From the NCBI GenBank assembly GCA_028715605.1, contig JAQURM010000010.1:1-64000 (forward strand): DNA of 64,000 bases, in the 5' to 3' direction. Source of the stretch: Desulfovibrionales bacterium. Lineage in GTDB: Bacteria; Desulfobacterota; QYQD01. The position numbers and the translations under genes are program-made. The notes under the pieces were generated by a model that had not been told where the DNA came from, did not search any database, and saw only the letters and a program-made list of their open reading frames with translations. Shown here piece after piece: positions 36,538 to 45,388 of the stretch. Each line of letters starts with the position of its first letter. The first letter of the stretch is position 1.

Positions 36538-36905
36538 GGTAATATCCTCCAGGATTTGTGTATAATTTCAAATTCCAGAATCCAAAGTTCAAATTAATGC
36601 CAAATGACTAAATATCGTGACACCTTAGGTGCTTGAAACAGTCCTGCGCTCAGAAAAGGCTGTTAATCAGGAACTCACGAACTCATGAAAGAACAGAGCA
36701 ACCAGAAGCCGAACTGCTGAAAATCAATTTCTCAAAAATACTTTCCTGATTTCCTGAGTTCCTGATTCAAAACTAAATATCAAGCTTGAGCTTTCAGCTT
36801 CGAACTTGGCTAAATAATAGGTGTTGAAAAAGAATCTTGTCAATGGTTATCTTTCTTGCTAAGAACTATAAGACAATTTCTTTATAGCAGGTGGTTTCTA
36901 AAAGT
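36538..36905. other. Divergent intergenic region, no gene seen
   Basis: Separates surE (minus) from the unrecognised gene (plus), so it must hold both promoters. It contains low-complexity repeat-like phrases (AACTCACGAACTCATGAAAG against CTGATTTCCTGAGTTCCTG near 36735-36765, and AAGCTTGAGCTTTCAGCTTCG). The first pair is partly complementary. No convincing -35/-10 pair with good spacing was found by eye. Confidence 0.4.
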
Positions 36906-37961
36906 ATGGAGAAGCAGAAAGTTAAAGGAGAACCTCTTTCCGCACTCTACTTTCCGTTTACGTATACCCGGGAAGGACTGCTTAAGAGCGTCCTCTTCTT
37001 TTTTGACAGCCTGGTCCTTTATCAGCCCTCCGAATGGCAGTCATCGCCGCTTTATCCGGAGATGGTAAGGTCCGGCCTTCTCCGTCTGGAAGCCCCCCTT
37101 CCGGCCGGTTCTGAGCTGCCGGCCCTGAAGCGAAGAGTGCGGGAGATCCTGTCCTGGGGCGATTTTGTCTTCAACTCCGGCCAGCTTGGCTGTTTGAAGC
37201 ATATCAAGGAGTCAGGGACCGGTGTAGAGGGGTATGGAGAGATAATGGCCGCACTCAGGGGTGAAGAGTCTATGCCGCCGGCCTTTGACGAACTTCCCGC
37301 AATCCAGCTCTTCCTGCACCTGGCGCAGGAACACGACCAGCGGGAAGACGAGACGGCACGCCTGGACTTCAAGGTCAGCATGCAGGAGAGTAAGCTGTGG
37401 TCGGAGCTTTTGATAGATGGAGAAAGGCCTTCTCATGCCGCACCCGCCTCCATACCCGATAGGGAGGATACCATTTCCATTGCCACCCGGCTTAAGGCTT
37501 GGTCACGCCTGTTTGAGGAAGGCTTTCACGGGGCCGGGATACCCTTCACAGACAGGCCTGCGGCGCTGGAGTTGTTACCGCCCAATGAACTCATTTTGAC
37601 GATTCCACTCCCTGATCTGAGCGGCCGGGACTTTCCTGAGGTCTTGGAAATCCGTGAGCAAGGCAGGGCGTCAGAGGCTGTAACTTTGATTAAAGCTTAT
37701 GTAAGGCAGGCAGTTAAACGCCTTGCTACGTCTTCCCGGGCAGGGGAGGACATTAAAGACCTGGACGATGCCCGTTTAAAGGGCGCGCTCCAGACACTGG
37801 GCGAAGAGAGTTCCCGCCTGAGCAACTTACCCCCGTATAACCTTTCTCTTTATATCTTCCCCGGTACTCCCACAGCAGGTCTGTTTTCAAAAGGTGTCTC
37901 TGACGAACGGAACGGGTTCATTTTCCTGCTGACGAAAGGCAGCGCTCATGAAACCATCTGA
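36906..37961 (+). CDS. Protein of unknown function, coupled to the Cys synthase-CysRS fusion gene
   Basis: Not recognised. About 351 residues from the ATG at 36906; a GTG at 36891 is an alternative. No signal peptide, no clear membrane helix, no cysteine cluster. The N-terminus LSALYFPFTYTREGLLKSVLFFFDSLVLYQPSEW looks like a structured alpha/beta start, and the middle is helical and acidic (AQEHDQREDETARLDFKV). A region near residue 225 reads ELILTIPLPDLSGRDFPEV, and the C-terminus holds NLSLYIFPG. The last 14 bases overlap the start of the fusion gene, so the pair is translated together, suggesting a link with cysteine or sulfur metabolism. That link is inference only. Confidence 0.7.
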   Translation: MEKQKVKGEPLSALYFPFTYTREGLLKSVLFFFDSLVLYQPSEWQSSPLYPEMVRSGLLRLEAPLPAGSELPALKRRVREILSWGDFVFNSGQLGCLKHIKESGTGVEGYGEIMAALRGEESMPPAFDELPAIQLFLHLAQEHDQREDETARLDFKVSMQESKLWSELLIDGERPSHAAPASIPDREDTISIATRLKAWSRLFEEGFHGAGIPFTDRPAALELLPPNELILTIPLPDLSGRDFPEVLEIREQGRASEAVTLIKAYVRQAVKRLATSSRAGEDIKDLDDARLKGALQTLGEESSRLSNLPPYNLSLYIFPGTPTAGLFSKGVSDERNGFIFLLTKGSAHETI

Positions 37962-40299
37962 CAGGCTGGAGATCGAAAAATACGGGAATATCCTTGACCA
38001 TATCGGGCGCACCCCTCTTGCACCCATCATACGCATAAATCCTTACCGGAACGTTACCATCCTGGCCAAACTGGAGATGTTCAATCCGGGCGGGTCGATT
38101 AAGGACCGTGTGGCTCTGGCCATGATCGAGGCTGCGGAAGAGACCGGGGGGCTGAAAAAGGGGATGACCGTGCTCGAGGCCACGAGCGGCAATACCGGCA
38201 TCGGCCTGGCCCTGGTAAGCGCGGTCAAGGGCTACCGTTGTATGCTGGTCATGTCTGAATCCGCCAGTATAGAAAGACGTAGGATTTTGGAGGCCTTTGG
38301 GACGGAGATAATCCTCACCCCGGCCAACCTGGGCACGGATGGGGCCATTGAGGAGGCCTATGCCTTGGCCCGCGAATATCCGGAGCGTTATTTTATGACC
38401 GACCAGTTTAATAATGAAAATAACTGGAAGGCCCATTATACAGGCACCGGGCCGGAGATCCGGGAACAGACCGGGGGGCAGGTCAGCGCCATTGTCATTG
38501 GTCTCGGGACGACCGGGACGGCTATGGGTGTTTCCCGTTATATCAAAGAGCAAAATCCGGCCGTGAAAATTATAGGCGTCGAGCCTTACTTAAAGCACAA
38601 GATTCAGGGCCTGAAGAACATGAAGGAATCCTACAAGCCCGGCATCTTCGATAAAAACAGGCTGGATGAGATCATAAATATCCATGATGAAGAGGCCTTT
38701 GCTATGGCCCGCCGCCTGGCCAAAGAAGAGGGGCTTTTTGTCGGCATGAGTTCCGGAGCGGCTATGGCCGCGGCCCTGGAAGTCGCCCGGCGCATGGAAA
38801 AGGGGATTATTGTCACGATCTTCCCCGATGGCGGTGACCGGTATCTGAGCACCGATCTCTTTGCCAAAGAGATCAAAGCACCCTCTAAGGAGACCGCCTC
38901 CCAACTGAAGTTCTACAATACCCTGACCCGAAAAAAAGAGGTCTTCGAATCTATTGCGCCGGGTAAGACAGGTATGTACTCGTGCGGCCCGACCGCGCAT
39001 GAGCTCGCGCACCTGGGGATTTGCCGGCGCTTTATAGCCGCAGATTTAATCAGACGCTACCTGGAGTTCAAAGGCTACGCGGTCACCCATATTATGAACA
39101 TCACGGATATAGACGACAAGACCATCCAGGGTTCCGAGCAGGCCGGACAGTCCTTAAAAGAGTTTACGGAAAGGTATATCCGGGAATTCATGCAGGATAT
39201 AGATACGCTCGGTGTCTTACGGGCCACGGTTTATCCGCGGGCTACCGAGCACGTGGAAGACATGCTGGCCATGACCAGGACCCTTCTCGAAAAGGGTTAT
39301 GCCTATGAAAAACACCACTCCATTTATTACGACCTTTCCAAGTTTCCGCACTATGGACGCCTGTCGCGCATAAAACTGGACAAGATAAAGGTCGGGACTA
39401 CGGTTGATCTCGATGAGTATGAGAAAGACAACCCCATGGATTTTACCCTCCTGAAACGTTCCAGCCTGTCTGAATTGAAAAAGGGTGTTTTTTACAAGAC
39501 TGAATGGGGGAATCTCAGGCCGGGCTGGCACATTGAATGCGCCGCCATGTCCCTCAAGTATCTCGGTCCGACCTTTGATGTCCATACCAGCGGGAGTGAT
39601 CTGATCTTCCCGCATCATGAAAATGAGATCGCCATCGCCGAGGCCTTTACCGGCAAGGCTATGGCCAGATACTGGCTGCACAGCGCCCTGGTCATGGTAA
39701 ACGGCAAGAAGATGTCCCGTTCAGCCGGTAATTTTATTACCTTACGGGACCTGCCGGAAAAGGGATATACCGGCCGGGAGATTCGTTTCCTTCTTATTTC
39801 TACGCATTATCGGAAACCCCTGCGTTTTTCCTACCGGAGCCTCGATGCAGCGCAGAGTTCGCTCAGGAGGCTGGACGATCTCATCCACCGTCTGAATGTG
39901 CTTATCCCCGGAGAACCGCATCCGGAGGCGGCCACGTATGTATCGACCCTGGAGCAGGAATTCATCGTGGCCATGGATGACGACCTGAATGTGGCCGGGG
40001 CCTTGGCCGCCCTTTTCAACTTCATCAAAAAGATAAACCCGATTATGGATGCTCGTAAGCTGGATCGCGACCAGATCGCCTACACCCTGGCCGTCCTGAA
40101 AAAGCTGGATGCCGTGTTCGGAATCATGGATTTCAAGGAAGAGACGCTCGCTCCGGAGATTGCGGCCCTGATTGAGAAGAGGGAAGAGGCCCGCGAGAGA
40201 AAAGATTGGGTACTGGCCGATCAGATGCGCGAACAACTCTCCGCTCATGGTATAATGGTTATCGACACGCCGCGCGGCCCCATCTGGCGGAAGAAATAG
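37948..40299 (+). CDS. Cysteine synthase-cysteinyl-tRNA synthetase fusion
   Basis: One 783-residue polypeptide with two enzymes. Residues 1 to about 315 are a fold-type II PLP cysteine synthase (CysK/CysM/CBS group): PLP lysine in [11 protein letters not shown] (Lys52), [10 protein letters not shown], the phosphate loop [12 protein letters not shown] and SSGAAMAAA. Residues about 321-783 are a complete Cys[10 protein letters not shown] with the first zinc cysteine, [14 protein letters not shown] with the other zinc ligands, and KKMSRSAGN as the KMSKS motif. The HIGH motif is altered to HLGI (355-358); CysRS normally has HxGH or HxGN. The fusion would make cysteine and load it on tRNA-Cys. SD GAAAGG nine bases before ATG. 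Confidence 0.93.
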   Translation: MKPSDRLEIEKYGNILDHIGRTPLAPIIRINPYRNVTILAKLEMFNPGGSIKDRVALAMIEAAEETGGLKKGMTVLEATSGNTGIGLALVSAVKGYRCMLVMSESASIERRRILEAFGTEIILTPANLGTDGAIEEAYALAREYPERYFMTDQFNNENNWKAHYTGTGPEIREQTGGQVSAIVIGLGTTGTAMGVSRYIKEQNPAVKIIGVEPYLKHKIQGLKNMKESYKPGIFDKNRLDEIINIHDEEAFAMARRLAKEEGLFVGMSSGAAMAAALEVARRMEKGIIVTIFPDGGDRYLSTDLFAKEIKAPSKETASQLKFYNTLTRKKEVFESIAPGKTGMYSCGPTAHELAHLGICRRFIAADLIRRYLEFKGYAVTHIMNITDIDDKTIQGSEQAGQSLKEFTERYIREFMQDIDTLGVLRATVYPRATEHVEDMLAMTRTLLEKGYAYEKHHSIYYDLSKFPHYGRLSRIKLDKIKVGTTVDLDEYEKDNPMDFTLLKRSSLSELKKGVFYKTEWGNLRPGWHIECAAMSLKYLGPTFDVHTSGSDLIFPHHENEIAIAEAFTGKAMARYWLHSALVMVNGKKMSRSAGNFITLRDLPEKGYTGREIRFLLISTHYRKPLRFSYRSLDAAQSSLRRLDDLIHRLNVLIPGEPHPEAATYVSTLEQEFIVAMDDDLNVAGALAALFNFIKKINPIMDARKLDRDQIAYTLAVLKKLDAVFGIMDFKEETLAPEIAALIEKREEARERKDWVLADQMREQLSAHGIMVIDTPRGPIWRKK

Positions 40300-40309
40300 A
40301 GGGAAAGAG

Positions 40310-40523
40310 TTATTCACCACAGAGGCACAGAGGGCACCGAGAGTAAGAGCATTTTGATTTGCCTGGAGATATCCGCAGATCAAATTCCGTAATAAAGGCA
40401 GATTGAAGCTCCCCGCAGCCCGCCTACGGCGGACGGGGAATCTCCGTATGCAAGGTAAAATGCATCGTATTCGCTCGCTAACCCCGCTGCAAGCAGCGGA
40501 AATGCGCTCGCTATGCATGTTCA
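40310..40523. repeat. Repeat block before the GxxExxY gene
   Basis: 40310-40350 is the ACAGAGGCACAGAGGGCACCGAG family. 40402-40523 is a second family, whose inverted copy lies at 63048-63127. Shared phrases are TTGAAGCTCCCC, GGAATCTCCGTATGCAAGG, TAAAATGCATCGTAT and GCTCGCTATGCATGTTCA. The copy here has extra inverted arms (CAGCCCGCCTACGGCGG; CCGCTGCAAGCAGCGG). Its right end provides an upstream ATG for the next gene. Confidence 0.65.
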
Positions 40524-40524
40524 A

Positions 40525-40896
40525 ATGGATATAAACGATCTTTCCGGTGAAGTCATCAGCGCAGCCATTGAGGTTCATAAGATTCTTGGATCCGGCCTAT
40601 TGGAATCTGTTTATGAGGAATGCTTGTGTCGTGAGCTTGAATTAAGGCAAATTCCTTATGAAAGGCAAAAGGAGCTTCCTATAGAGTACAAGGGCATCAA
40701 ATTAGATTGCGGCTATCGTTTGGATGTGCTCGTGGAAAACAGGTTACTTCTTGAATTAAAAGCCTGTGATGCTCTGCAGCCTATACACAAGGCCCAGCTT
40801 TTGACCTATCTAAAATTGACCGGTATCAAAGTAGGTCTCCTAATTAACTTTAATGTGCCTATCTTAAAGCAAGGGATAAAGCGGATGGTCAAGTGA
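40525..40896 (+). CDS. GxxExxY protein (PD-(D/E)XK-like small protein)
   Basis: About 123 residues of the GxxExxY family, seen here as [14 protein letters not shown] near residues 23-36. The family has a nuclease-like core: [16 protein letters not shown] supplies the D...E-x-K pattern of PD-(D/E)XK folds. Its cellular role is unknown; genes of this family are scattered singly through many environmental genomes. The start is taken at 40525 ([17 protein letters not shown], the usual N-terminus). The ATG at 40513 would add four residues encoded wholly by the adjacent dispersed repeat. Confidence 0.85.
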   Translation: MDINDLSGEVISAAIEVHKILGSGLLESVYEECLCRELELRQIPYERQKELPIEYKGIKLDCGYRLDVLVENRLLLELKACDALQPIHKAQLLTYLKLTGIKVGLLINFNVPILKQGIKRMVK

Positions 40897-40912
40897 GAGA
40901 GGAATGAAGATT

Positions 40913-41022
40913 TATTCACCACTGAGGCACTGAGGTCACAGCGGTTTTTTCTTTCTCCCCATGGGCAAAAACAATATCTCTGTATTCTCTGTGACTCTGT
41001 GGTAAGAAAAAAACTCTTTGCG
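40913..41022. repeat. CACTGAGGCACTGAGG dispersed repeat
   Basis: ATTCACCACTGAGGCACTGA..GTCACAGCGG and TCTCTGTATTCTCTGTGACT..TGTGGTAAG are inverted-like halves of the family also found at 32271-32305, 32436-32530 and 40310-40350. It fills the gap between the GxxExxY gene and the nitroreductase gene. Confidence 0.55.
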
Positions 41023-41039
41023 GTAAAAAAGGAGGGATC

Positions 41040-41705
41040 ATGGATATAGCAGAAGCCGTTCGGAATCGCAGGAGCACACGGGCCTTCCTGCCCAACCCGG
41101 TTCCAAAGACCGTGATTGAGAATATCCTGGATGCGGCCCGCTGGGCCCCTTCCTGGGGCAACACCCAGCCCTGGGAATTTCTGGTCGTGGGCGGAGAGGC
41201 TTTAGGGAAGATCGGTAAGGATTTTTGCTGCCGCCTGGCAGAGGGCGCAAAGGACAATCCCGATATTTCCATGCCGGCGGAGTGGGATGAGCCTTATAAG
41301 GGCCGCTATCAGCAGGTGGGTAGGGGGCTTTTTGAGACCTTCGGTATCGCCCGCGAGGATAAGGCGGCCCGAAATGCACACTATCAGAAGATGTACGCCT
41401 TTTTCGGCGCTCCGGCGGTCATCTTTATCCTCATGGGAGAAAATCTTGGCCACTATTCACTCTTTGACTGCGGGAGCGTCACCCAGACTATCTGCCTCCT
41501 GGCCGGGAGGGAAGGGTTGGGCACCTGCGTTCTGGCCGCCGCCGTTCGCCACCCGGATATCATCCGGGCGCACCTATCCGTGCCCCCCGGCAAGAAGTTC
41601 GTTATCGGCATAGCCGTCGGCTATCCGGATGCAGATTCACCCTACAATAAATTCCGGAGCAACCGCGTGTCGCTGGGGGAGATTGTAAGTTGGGTGGACC
41701 TATAA
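41040..41705 (+). CDS. Nitroreductase-family FMN protein
   Basis: A 221-residue flavoprotein with the nitroreductase fold. The N-terminal AVRNRRSTRAFLPNPV is the FMN-phosphate-binding RRSxR motif, WAPSWGNTQPWEFLVV contributes to FMN binding, and GLGTCVLAAAV lies in the second half. Physiological substrates of such proteins range from quinones and nitro compounds to unknowns. Excellent ribosome binding site (AAAGGAGGG). The following genes are a DUF169 protein and a PfkB kinase in the same direction; no shared pathway is evident. Confidence 0.85.
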   Translation: MDIAEAVRNRRSTRAFLPNPVPKTVIENILDAARWAPSWGNTQPWEFLVVGGEALGKIGKDFCCRLAEGAKDNPDISMPAEWDEPYKGRYQQVGRGLFETFGIAREDKAARNAHYQKMYAFFGAPAVIFILMGENLGHYSLFDCGSVTQTICLLAGREGLGTCVLAAAVRHPDIIRAHLSVPPGKKFVIGIAVGYPDADSPYNKFRSNRVSLGEIVSWVDL

Positions 41706-41735
41706 AAGACGACGGAGTTTTTTGAGGATTGCGTT

Positions 41736-42536
41736 ATGGCGAGAACAGATGACCTTTTTGCCCTGGCTGAAAAAGACAAACTCTCATATCAGGAAGCATC
41801 AGATATATTTGAGAGACTCCTTAAGCTCGACTTCCCGCCGGTCGCGGTGAAGTTTTTCTTTGATGAAGAGGAGATGGGGCAATACAAACCGGACAGGATT
41901 CCGCTGCACCCCATAACCTTCTGCGCCTTCATTGCCGCGTCAAGGTCTTCCGGGTACATTCTGGTAAGCGGGGAAGAAAAACTCCGGTGCGAAAGCGCAA
42001 AATATGTCTTCGGCTGGAGGCCGTTCGATGATAAGGAAGCAGCAAGGCATATGAAGTATGCCAAGGATCGGGGGCAGGCGGAAAAATTCGCCAGGGCCAG
42101 GCCCAGGCTGCCCGAGGGGAAATTAAAAGGCTTTTTGACCTCTCCCCTGGAAAAGACCCCGGTTGCCCCGGATGTTGTTCACGTTACCTGCACCCCCTTT
42201 CAGGCTTATCATATTCTAAACGATTACATGGCGGCGATGGATGTGCATCTCCTGCCTGTTACCCAGATGGTAGGCTCTGCAGTCTGCGGCGGCGATGTGA
42301 TAGCCTATCAAACCGGCAGGGTCAACATGAATACCATGTGCAGCGGGAGTTACACATCGGGAAAGACGGAACGGGGAGAGATGAACGTGGCTGTCCCCGG
42401 TGATCAGATAGAGGCGGTAGCGAAGAGGATGCTGGAAAGGACCATTCGCAACAGGGGAGTCTCGTTCCTGCGCAAAGGGGAATCCTATCCCGGATTTGAT
42501 GTCTGCGGAGGTTGTCCGATGTTGGTGTTCAAGTAA
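41736..42536 (+). CDS. DUF169 family protein
   Basis: A 266-residue protein of the DUF169 family, common in anaerobic bacteria and archaea and without a defined function. Recognisable parts are LKLDFPPVAVKFFFDEEE at the start, FCAFIAASRSSGY, the central LLPVTQMVGSAVCGGDVIAYQTGRVN, and NTMCSGSYTSGKTERGEMNVAVPG near residues 198-222. Several conserved cysteines (FCAF, VCGG, MCSG, VCGGCP) suggest a metal or redox centre; this is inference. Some family members lie near formate or sulfur metabolism genes. It is followed six bases later by a PfkB kinase. Confidence 0.82.
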   Translation: MARTDDLFALAEKDKLSYQEASDIFERLLKLDFPPVAVKFFFDEEEMGQYKPDRIPLHPITFCAFIAASRSSGYILVSGEEKLRCESAKYVFGWRPFDDKEAARHMKYAKDRGQAEKFARARPRLPEGKLKGFLTSPLEKTPVAPDVVHVTCTPFQAYHILNDYMAAMDVHLLPVTQMVGSAVCGGDVIAYQTGRVNMNTMCSGSYTSGKTERGEMNVAVPGDQIEAVAKRMLERTIRNRGVSFLRKGESYPGFDVCGGCPMLVFK

Positions 42537-42541
42537 CCCGA

Positions 42542-43441
42542 ATGCGCTCCTTTCAGGTTTTTGGTCTGGGACAGTGCTGCCTGGATTATATCGGAAAAGT
42601 GGACGCCTATCCTCCGCCGGATGTGAAGTGCGAGTTTTCCGACATGGTCGTGCAGGGCGGCGGGCCGGTGGCTACGGCCCTGGTCGCCCTGGCCCGCTGG
42701 GGCGTTTCGTGTACCTTTGCCGGTGTGGTGGGGGATGATCTGTTCGGCGGCAGCATCAAGGCCTCATTGGATGCTGAAGGCATAGATACCGGTGGTATCC
42801 TGGTCAGGAAGGGGTTTGCCTCTCAGTTCGCTTTTATTGTAGCTGAACCCGGAGTAGGGAGGCGCACGATCTTCTGGCGAAGGCCCACCGGTCCTCCTCC
42901 AACCCCTGAAGAGATCGACTACGGCCTTATCCGCAAGGCCAAAATACTCCACACCGACGGCCTTTTTATCGAGGCCTCCCTTGCCGCTTGTAAGGCCGCC
43001 AAGGAGGCGGGAGTTCAGGTAGTTGTGGACGCCGGCTCCCTCCGCGAGGGCATGCTGGACCTCGCCCGGTTGAGCGATTATTTTCTGGCCTCGGAAACCT
43101 TTGCGAAGGCTTTGGTGGGCGCGGACAAACCGCTGGAGGCCTGCTACAGGCTGGCCGGGCTTGGCCCCCGCGTTGTTGGCGTAACCCTGGGGCCGAAAGG
43201 CTATGTGGCCTTGGCCGAGGGCGCGATTATTGAGCGGCCTGCCTATCCGGTGGAAGCCGTGGATACCACGGGCTGCGGCGATGTCTTTCACGCGGGCTTT
43301 ATTTACGGCCTGACTCAGGGATGGGATGCCTGCAAAAGTCTTGATCTTGCCGCGTGGGCCGCGGCCATGGTCAGCCTTAAGCTGGGAGGCCGGGCCGGCA
43401 TTCCGTCCCGGGAACAACTCAGGGAAAAAGGTTACACCTAA
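42542..43441 (+). CDS. PfkB/ribokinase-family sugar kinase
   Basis: About 299 residues from the ATG at 42542. The PfkB N-terminal signature region is GGGPVATALVALARWG near residues 40-55, and the C-terminal signature with catalytic Asp is DTTGCGDVFHAGFIYGL near residues 246-262. Substrate unknown; ribose, fructose, adenosine and sulfofructose are all possible in the family. The weak ribosome binding site and closeness to DUF169 suggest coupling. The gene stop (43439-43441) lies within the remnant methylase region on the opposite strand. Confidence 0.88.
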   Translation: MRSFQVFGLGQCCLDYIGKVDAYPPPDVKCEFSDMVVQGGGPVATALVALARWGVSCTFAGVVGDDLFGGSIKASLDAEGIDTGGILVRKGFASQFAFIVAEPGVGRRTIFWRRPTGPPPTPEEIDYGLIRKAKILHTDGLFIEASLAACKAAKEAGVQVVVDAGSLREGMLDLARLSDYFLASETFAKALVGADKPLEACYRLAGLGPRVVGVTLGPKGYVALAEGAIIERPAYPVEAVDTTGCGDVFHAGFIYGLTQGWDACKSLDLAAWAAAMVSLKLGGRAGIPSREQLREKGYT

Positions 43442-43560
43442 CCCAGTAGAGTGGGCTTTGCCCCCCCATTGTTCCCGTCTTGGCTCATGGGATTGAGTAC
43501 CATGCCGACCAGAATATCGCGGGCGGTGTCAATACGGCGTTTGATGTCGGTGTCGAGCAT
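43438..43560 (-). pseudogene. 5' stub of a type I restriction-modification DNA methylase (HsdM)
   Basis: On the minus strand an ATG at 43560 begins MLDTDIKRRIDTARDILVG, the conserved N-terminus of HsdM-type N6-adenine methylases. About 27 codons are recognisable, then the frame enters a degenerate GTAGAGTGGGCTTTGCCC repeat (about 43446-43466) and stops after 40 codons inside the PfkB gene. The start lies two bases after the four-helix-bundle gene, the normal order in such loci. The rest of the methylase, and any hsdS/hsdR, are missing here. Confidence 0.7.
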
Positions 43561-43562
43561 GG

Positions 43563-44240
43563 TTATTCCTCAATATTGGTAGACGGGGTGGACTTGGTGG
43601 ACCGGGTGGACGGAGGGCGTGATGACCGTTTTTTGGAACGTACGCGGTAGAGGCGCTCGGTGAAGCCGCCCTCTGTTTCGAACGCCTTAGCCTGTGCGGC
43701 GAGCTGGCGGTCGAGCAGGCTGCAGGCGACCGCCAGCAGCACCAGTGCGGCGTTGGCGGCAAGCTCGGGGTAAGTGGGCACCGTGGATTTCGTAGACTGA
43801 CGCTTTTGTCCACTTAGTCTGTCTCGTCCACGCAGTCCACAATCATGCTCTGCCTGCACCCACTGTACTACTTCATCGGCGGTGGCGCAGCGGAGGTCGA
43901 TCAGTCTTTGCCTGCGGTGGTCGTCACGATCCCAAATCGGCAGGCCGCGCTGGCGCAGAAAATCCTCATAGTCGAGCCGCAGCTCTTCCAGACTGGCCCG
44001 CGCTACATTAGTGAGTTTAATTTCGGTCTTTTTCGAGGTTCCCGATGCTTGACTTCCTTCGGCAATGTTCTGCACCCCCGACCGCGCCGCCTGCACCATC
44101 TGGTCGTGAGTGCGGCTGCGCTTTTCGACATAGCGGTCGCAAAAACGGACCGTTATGTCATAAATCAGTTGCGCCACCTGAAAACTCCTGAGTTTTCGGT
44201 AGCCACCATGCTTCGGTATCAGCGGCTCATTAGTATTCAT
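43563..44240 (-). CDS. Four-helix-bundle protein (23S rRNA IVP-like) with suffix domain
   Basis: A 225-residue protein. Residues 20-110 form the S23/IVP-like four-helix bundle: QLIYDITVRFCDRYVEKR, HDQMVQAARSGVQNIAEGSQASG, and SLEELRLDYEDFLRQRGLP. A suffix region of helices (ELAANAALVLLAVACSLLDRQLAAQAKAF) follows, with Ser/Thr/Lys/Pro-rich linkers on both sides (QSTKST; STRSTKSTPST). In many genomes this longer type sits just before a DNA methylase gene, as here with the HsdM stub two bases downstream. The role is unknown. The linkers are encoded by GTGGAC-type hexamer runs at about 43575-43611 and 43797-43840. Confidence 0.8.
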   Translation of the reverse strand: MNTNEPLIPKHGGYRKLRSFQVAQLIYDITVRFCDRYVEKRSRTHDQMVQAARSGVQNIAEGSQASGTSKKTEIKLTNVARASLEELRLDYEDFLRQRGLPIWDRDDHRRQRLIDLRCATADEVVQWVQAEHDCGLRGRDRLSGQKRQSTKSTVPTYPELAANAALVLLAVACSLLDRQLAAQAKAFETEGGFTERLYRVRSKKRSSRPPSTRSTKSTPSTNIEE

Positions 44241-44317
44241 ATCGTACGTAAGTTCCGGCTTAGAGACCAGTCCGATGGCCCTGTTTTTTTCGATTCACAA
44301 CATGTTGTTAGCGGTCT

Positions 44318-44351
44318 TGGTGGGCAAAGCCTACCCTACATGGCTACTTGG
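44318..44351. repeat. 34-bp inverted repeat, left copy
   Basis: The reverse complement of these 34 bases matches 45389-45422 with two mismatches. It contains the GTAGGGTAGGCTTTGCCCACC hairpin motif also seen at 6476-6497. Together the two copies bracket the single gene at 44363-45250. Confidence 0.8.
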
Positions 44352-44362
44352 AAAAGGAGAAT

Positions 44363-45250
44363 CTATAAAAGTGCTGGTATCTGTAAAACGAGACGTTCCA
44401 CTGTTGCGAGATACTCTGAGTGATGACGTTCGAATAAATGGGTCAATTGGTCCTTCGCATACTTCCCACCCACATAAAGGATTTTGTCCAGGAAAAATGG
44501 CTCCATTCCGATTTCTCTTGCCACAAGCCATGTAAGTATGAACTGCTCTTTTGGTTCTTTGAGTTTCTTGCAGGAGGAAGCTAACTGTTTCAAGAAGTTG
44601 CCAAGATGAACATCGGTTTTGACATAGTACAATAGGCCGAGTTCTTTGAAGAAATTGCATATAAGCGGGGGACCCATCTGAATAATGCCTGAAGAAAACT
44701 CTTTTGCATAGTCAAATGCTTTTCCCGGATGCTGTCGAGAAACCTTGTCGTACATATCCCAAAAGCTTTCAGGGTCTGCCAAAATTTCTTGTTTGACTTT
44801 GGGTAATGCTGTAGCGAGAGATAATACAAGTCTTGGCCTGTGCTTCTTAGTGCTTACTCTACCCTTTAGTATCTCGATTAAACTATTCAAGTTATCTTGT
44901 TCGGGAATTCCAGCTTCTTCTAAAATAGAATTGCCCCAAGACAGGGTGATTCTGACCCAATCATCATATTGATATAATGGTTCGGTACACTTTCTGAAGT
45001 GGCATGACGAATAGTGCCCATCAAATCTGAAGATATCTTCTGGATAAAGGACTTTAAAAGTTTTTCGTACAGCGCTGTAGCTGGCTGCAGCCATTGCCAG
45101 ATTATTCAAAATCTGGTGCTCTTTTGTTTGTTTTGGCCACCTTCGGGTTCGTATTATTTCATACTGCCGGAGCAGATCGGGGTCCTTATTCTTCTGAGTT
45201 TCCTCTGCAATTATTTTTTCTGCTTCAGAGAACAATTCTGAAATTCGCAT
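44363..45250 (-). CDS. Orphan protein with HhH-GPD DNA-glycosylase-like segment
   Basis: A 295-residue protein of no firmly recognised family. Near residues 192-220 it reads QMGPPLICNFFKELGLLY followed by YVKTDVHLGNFL. This resembles the helix-hairpin-helix plus conserved Asp (D-V-H) of OGG1-like HhH-GPD glycosylases. The preceding region (KAFDYAKEFSSGI) could be the helix before it, but no catalytic lysine was placed with confidence. It has several cysteines and no membrane segment. It stands alone between 34-bp inverted repeats (44318-44351 and 45389-45422), next to a decayed restriction-modification locus. It may be a cargo gene, possibly defence- or repair-related; function is inference only. 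Confidence 0.6.
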   Translation of the reverse strand: MRISELFSEAEKIIAEETQKNKDPDLLRQYEIIRTRRWPKQTKEHQILNNLAMAAASYSAVRKTFKVLYPEDIFRFDGHYSSCHFRKCTEPLYQYDDWVRITLSWGNSILEEAGIPEQDNLNSLIEILKGRVSTKKHRPRLVLSLATALPKVKQEILADPESFWDMYDKVSRQHPGKAFDYAKEFSSGIIQMGPPLICNFFKELGLLYYVKTDVHLGNFLKQLASSCKKLKEPKEQFILTWLVAREIGMEPFFLDKILYVGGKYAKDQLTHLFERHHSEYLATVERLVLQIPALL

Positions 45251-45388
45251 TAGCGTTTCCTTTTTTACCGTACTTTGTTAATCCTATCTGCTTCTGCAAG
45301 AGGGGTAACAAGTTATTCCACGGTTTCTGTATATTTCCGCGAGTTGGAAGGAACCCCTCCGGGGTTTCCACACGGCAAGAAGCTTTAG

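Noticed and set aside
37918-38553. A 211-codon minus-strand frame opposite the Cys synthase half
   Set aside because: Shadow of the real gene; glycine/histidine-rich nonsense composition.
39742-40578. A 278-codon minus-strand frame opposite the CysRS half and the following repeat
   Set aside because: Antisense of an unmistakable synthetase and continuing through repeats; no recognisable domain.
44363-45250. Calling the orphan gene a DNA glycosylase outright
   Set aside because: Only the G-P...D-V-H stretch resembles HhH-GPD; the catalytic lysine and the rest of the fold could not be placed, so it is left as a resemblance.
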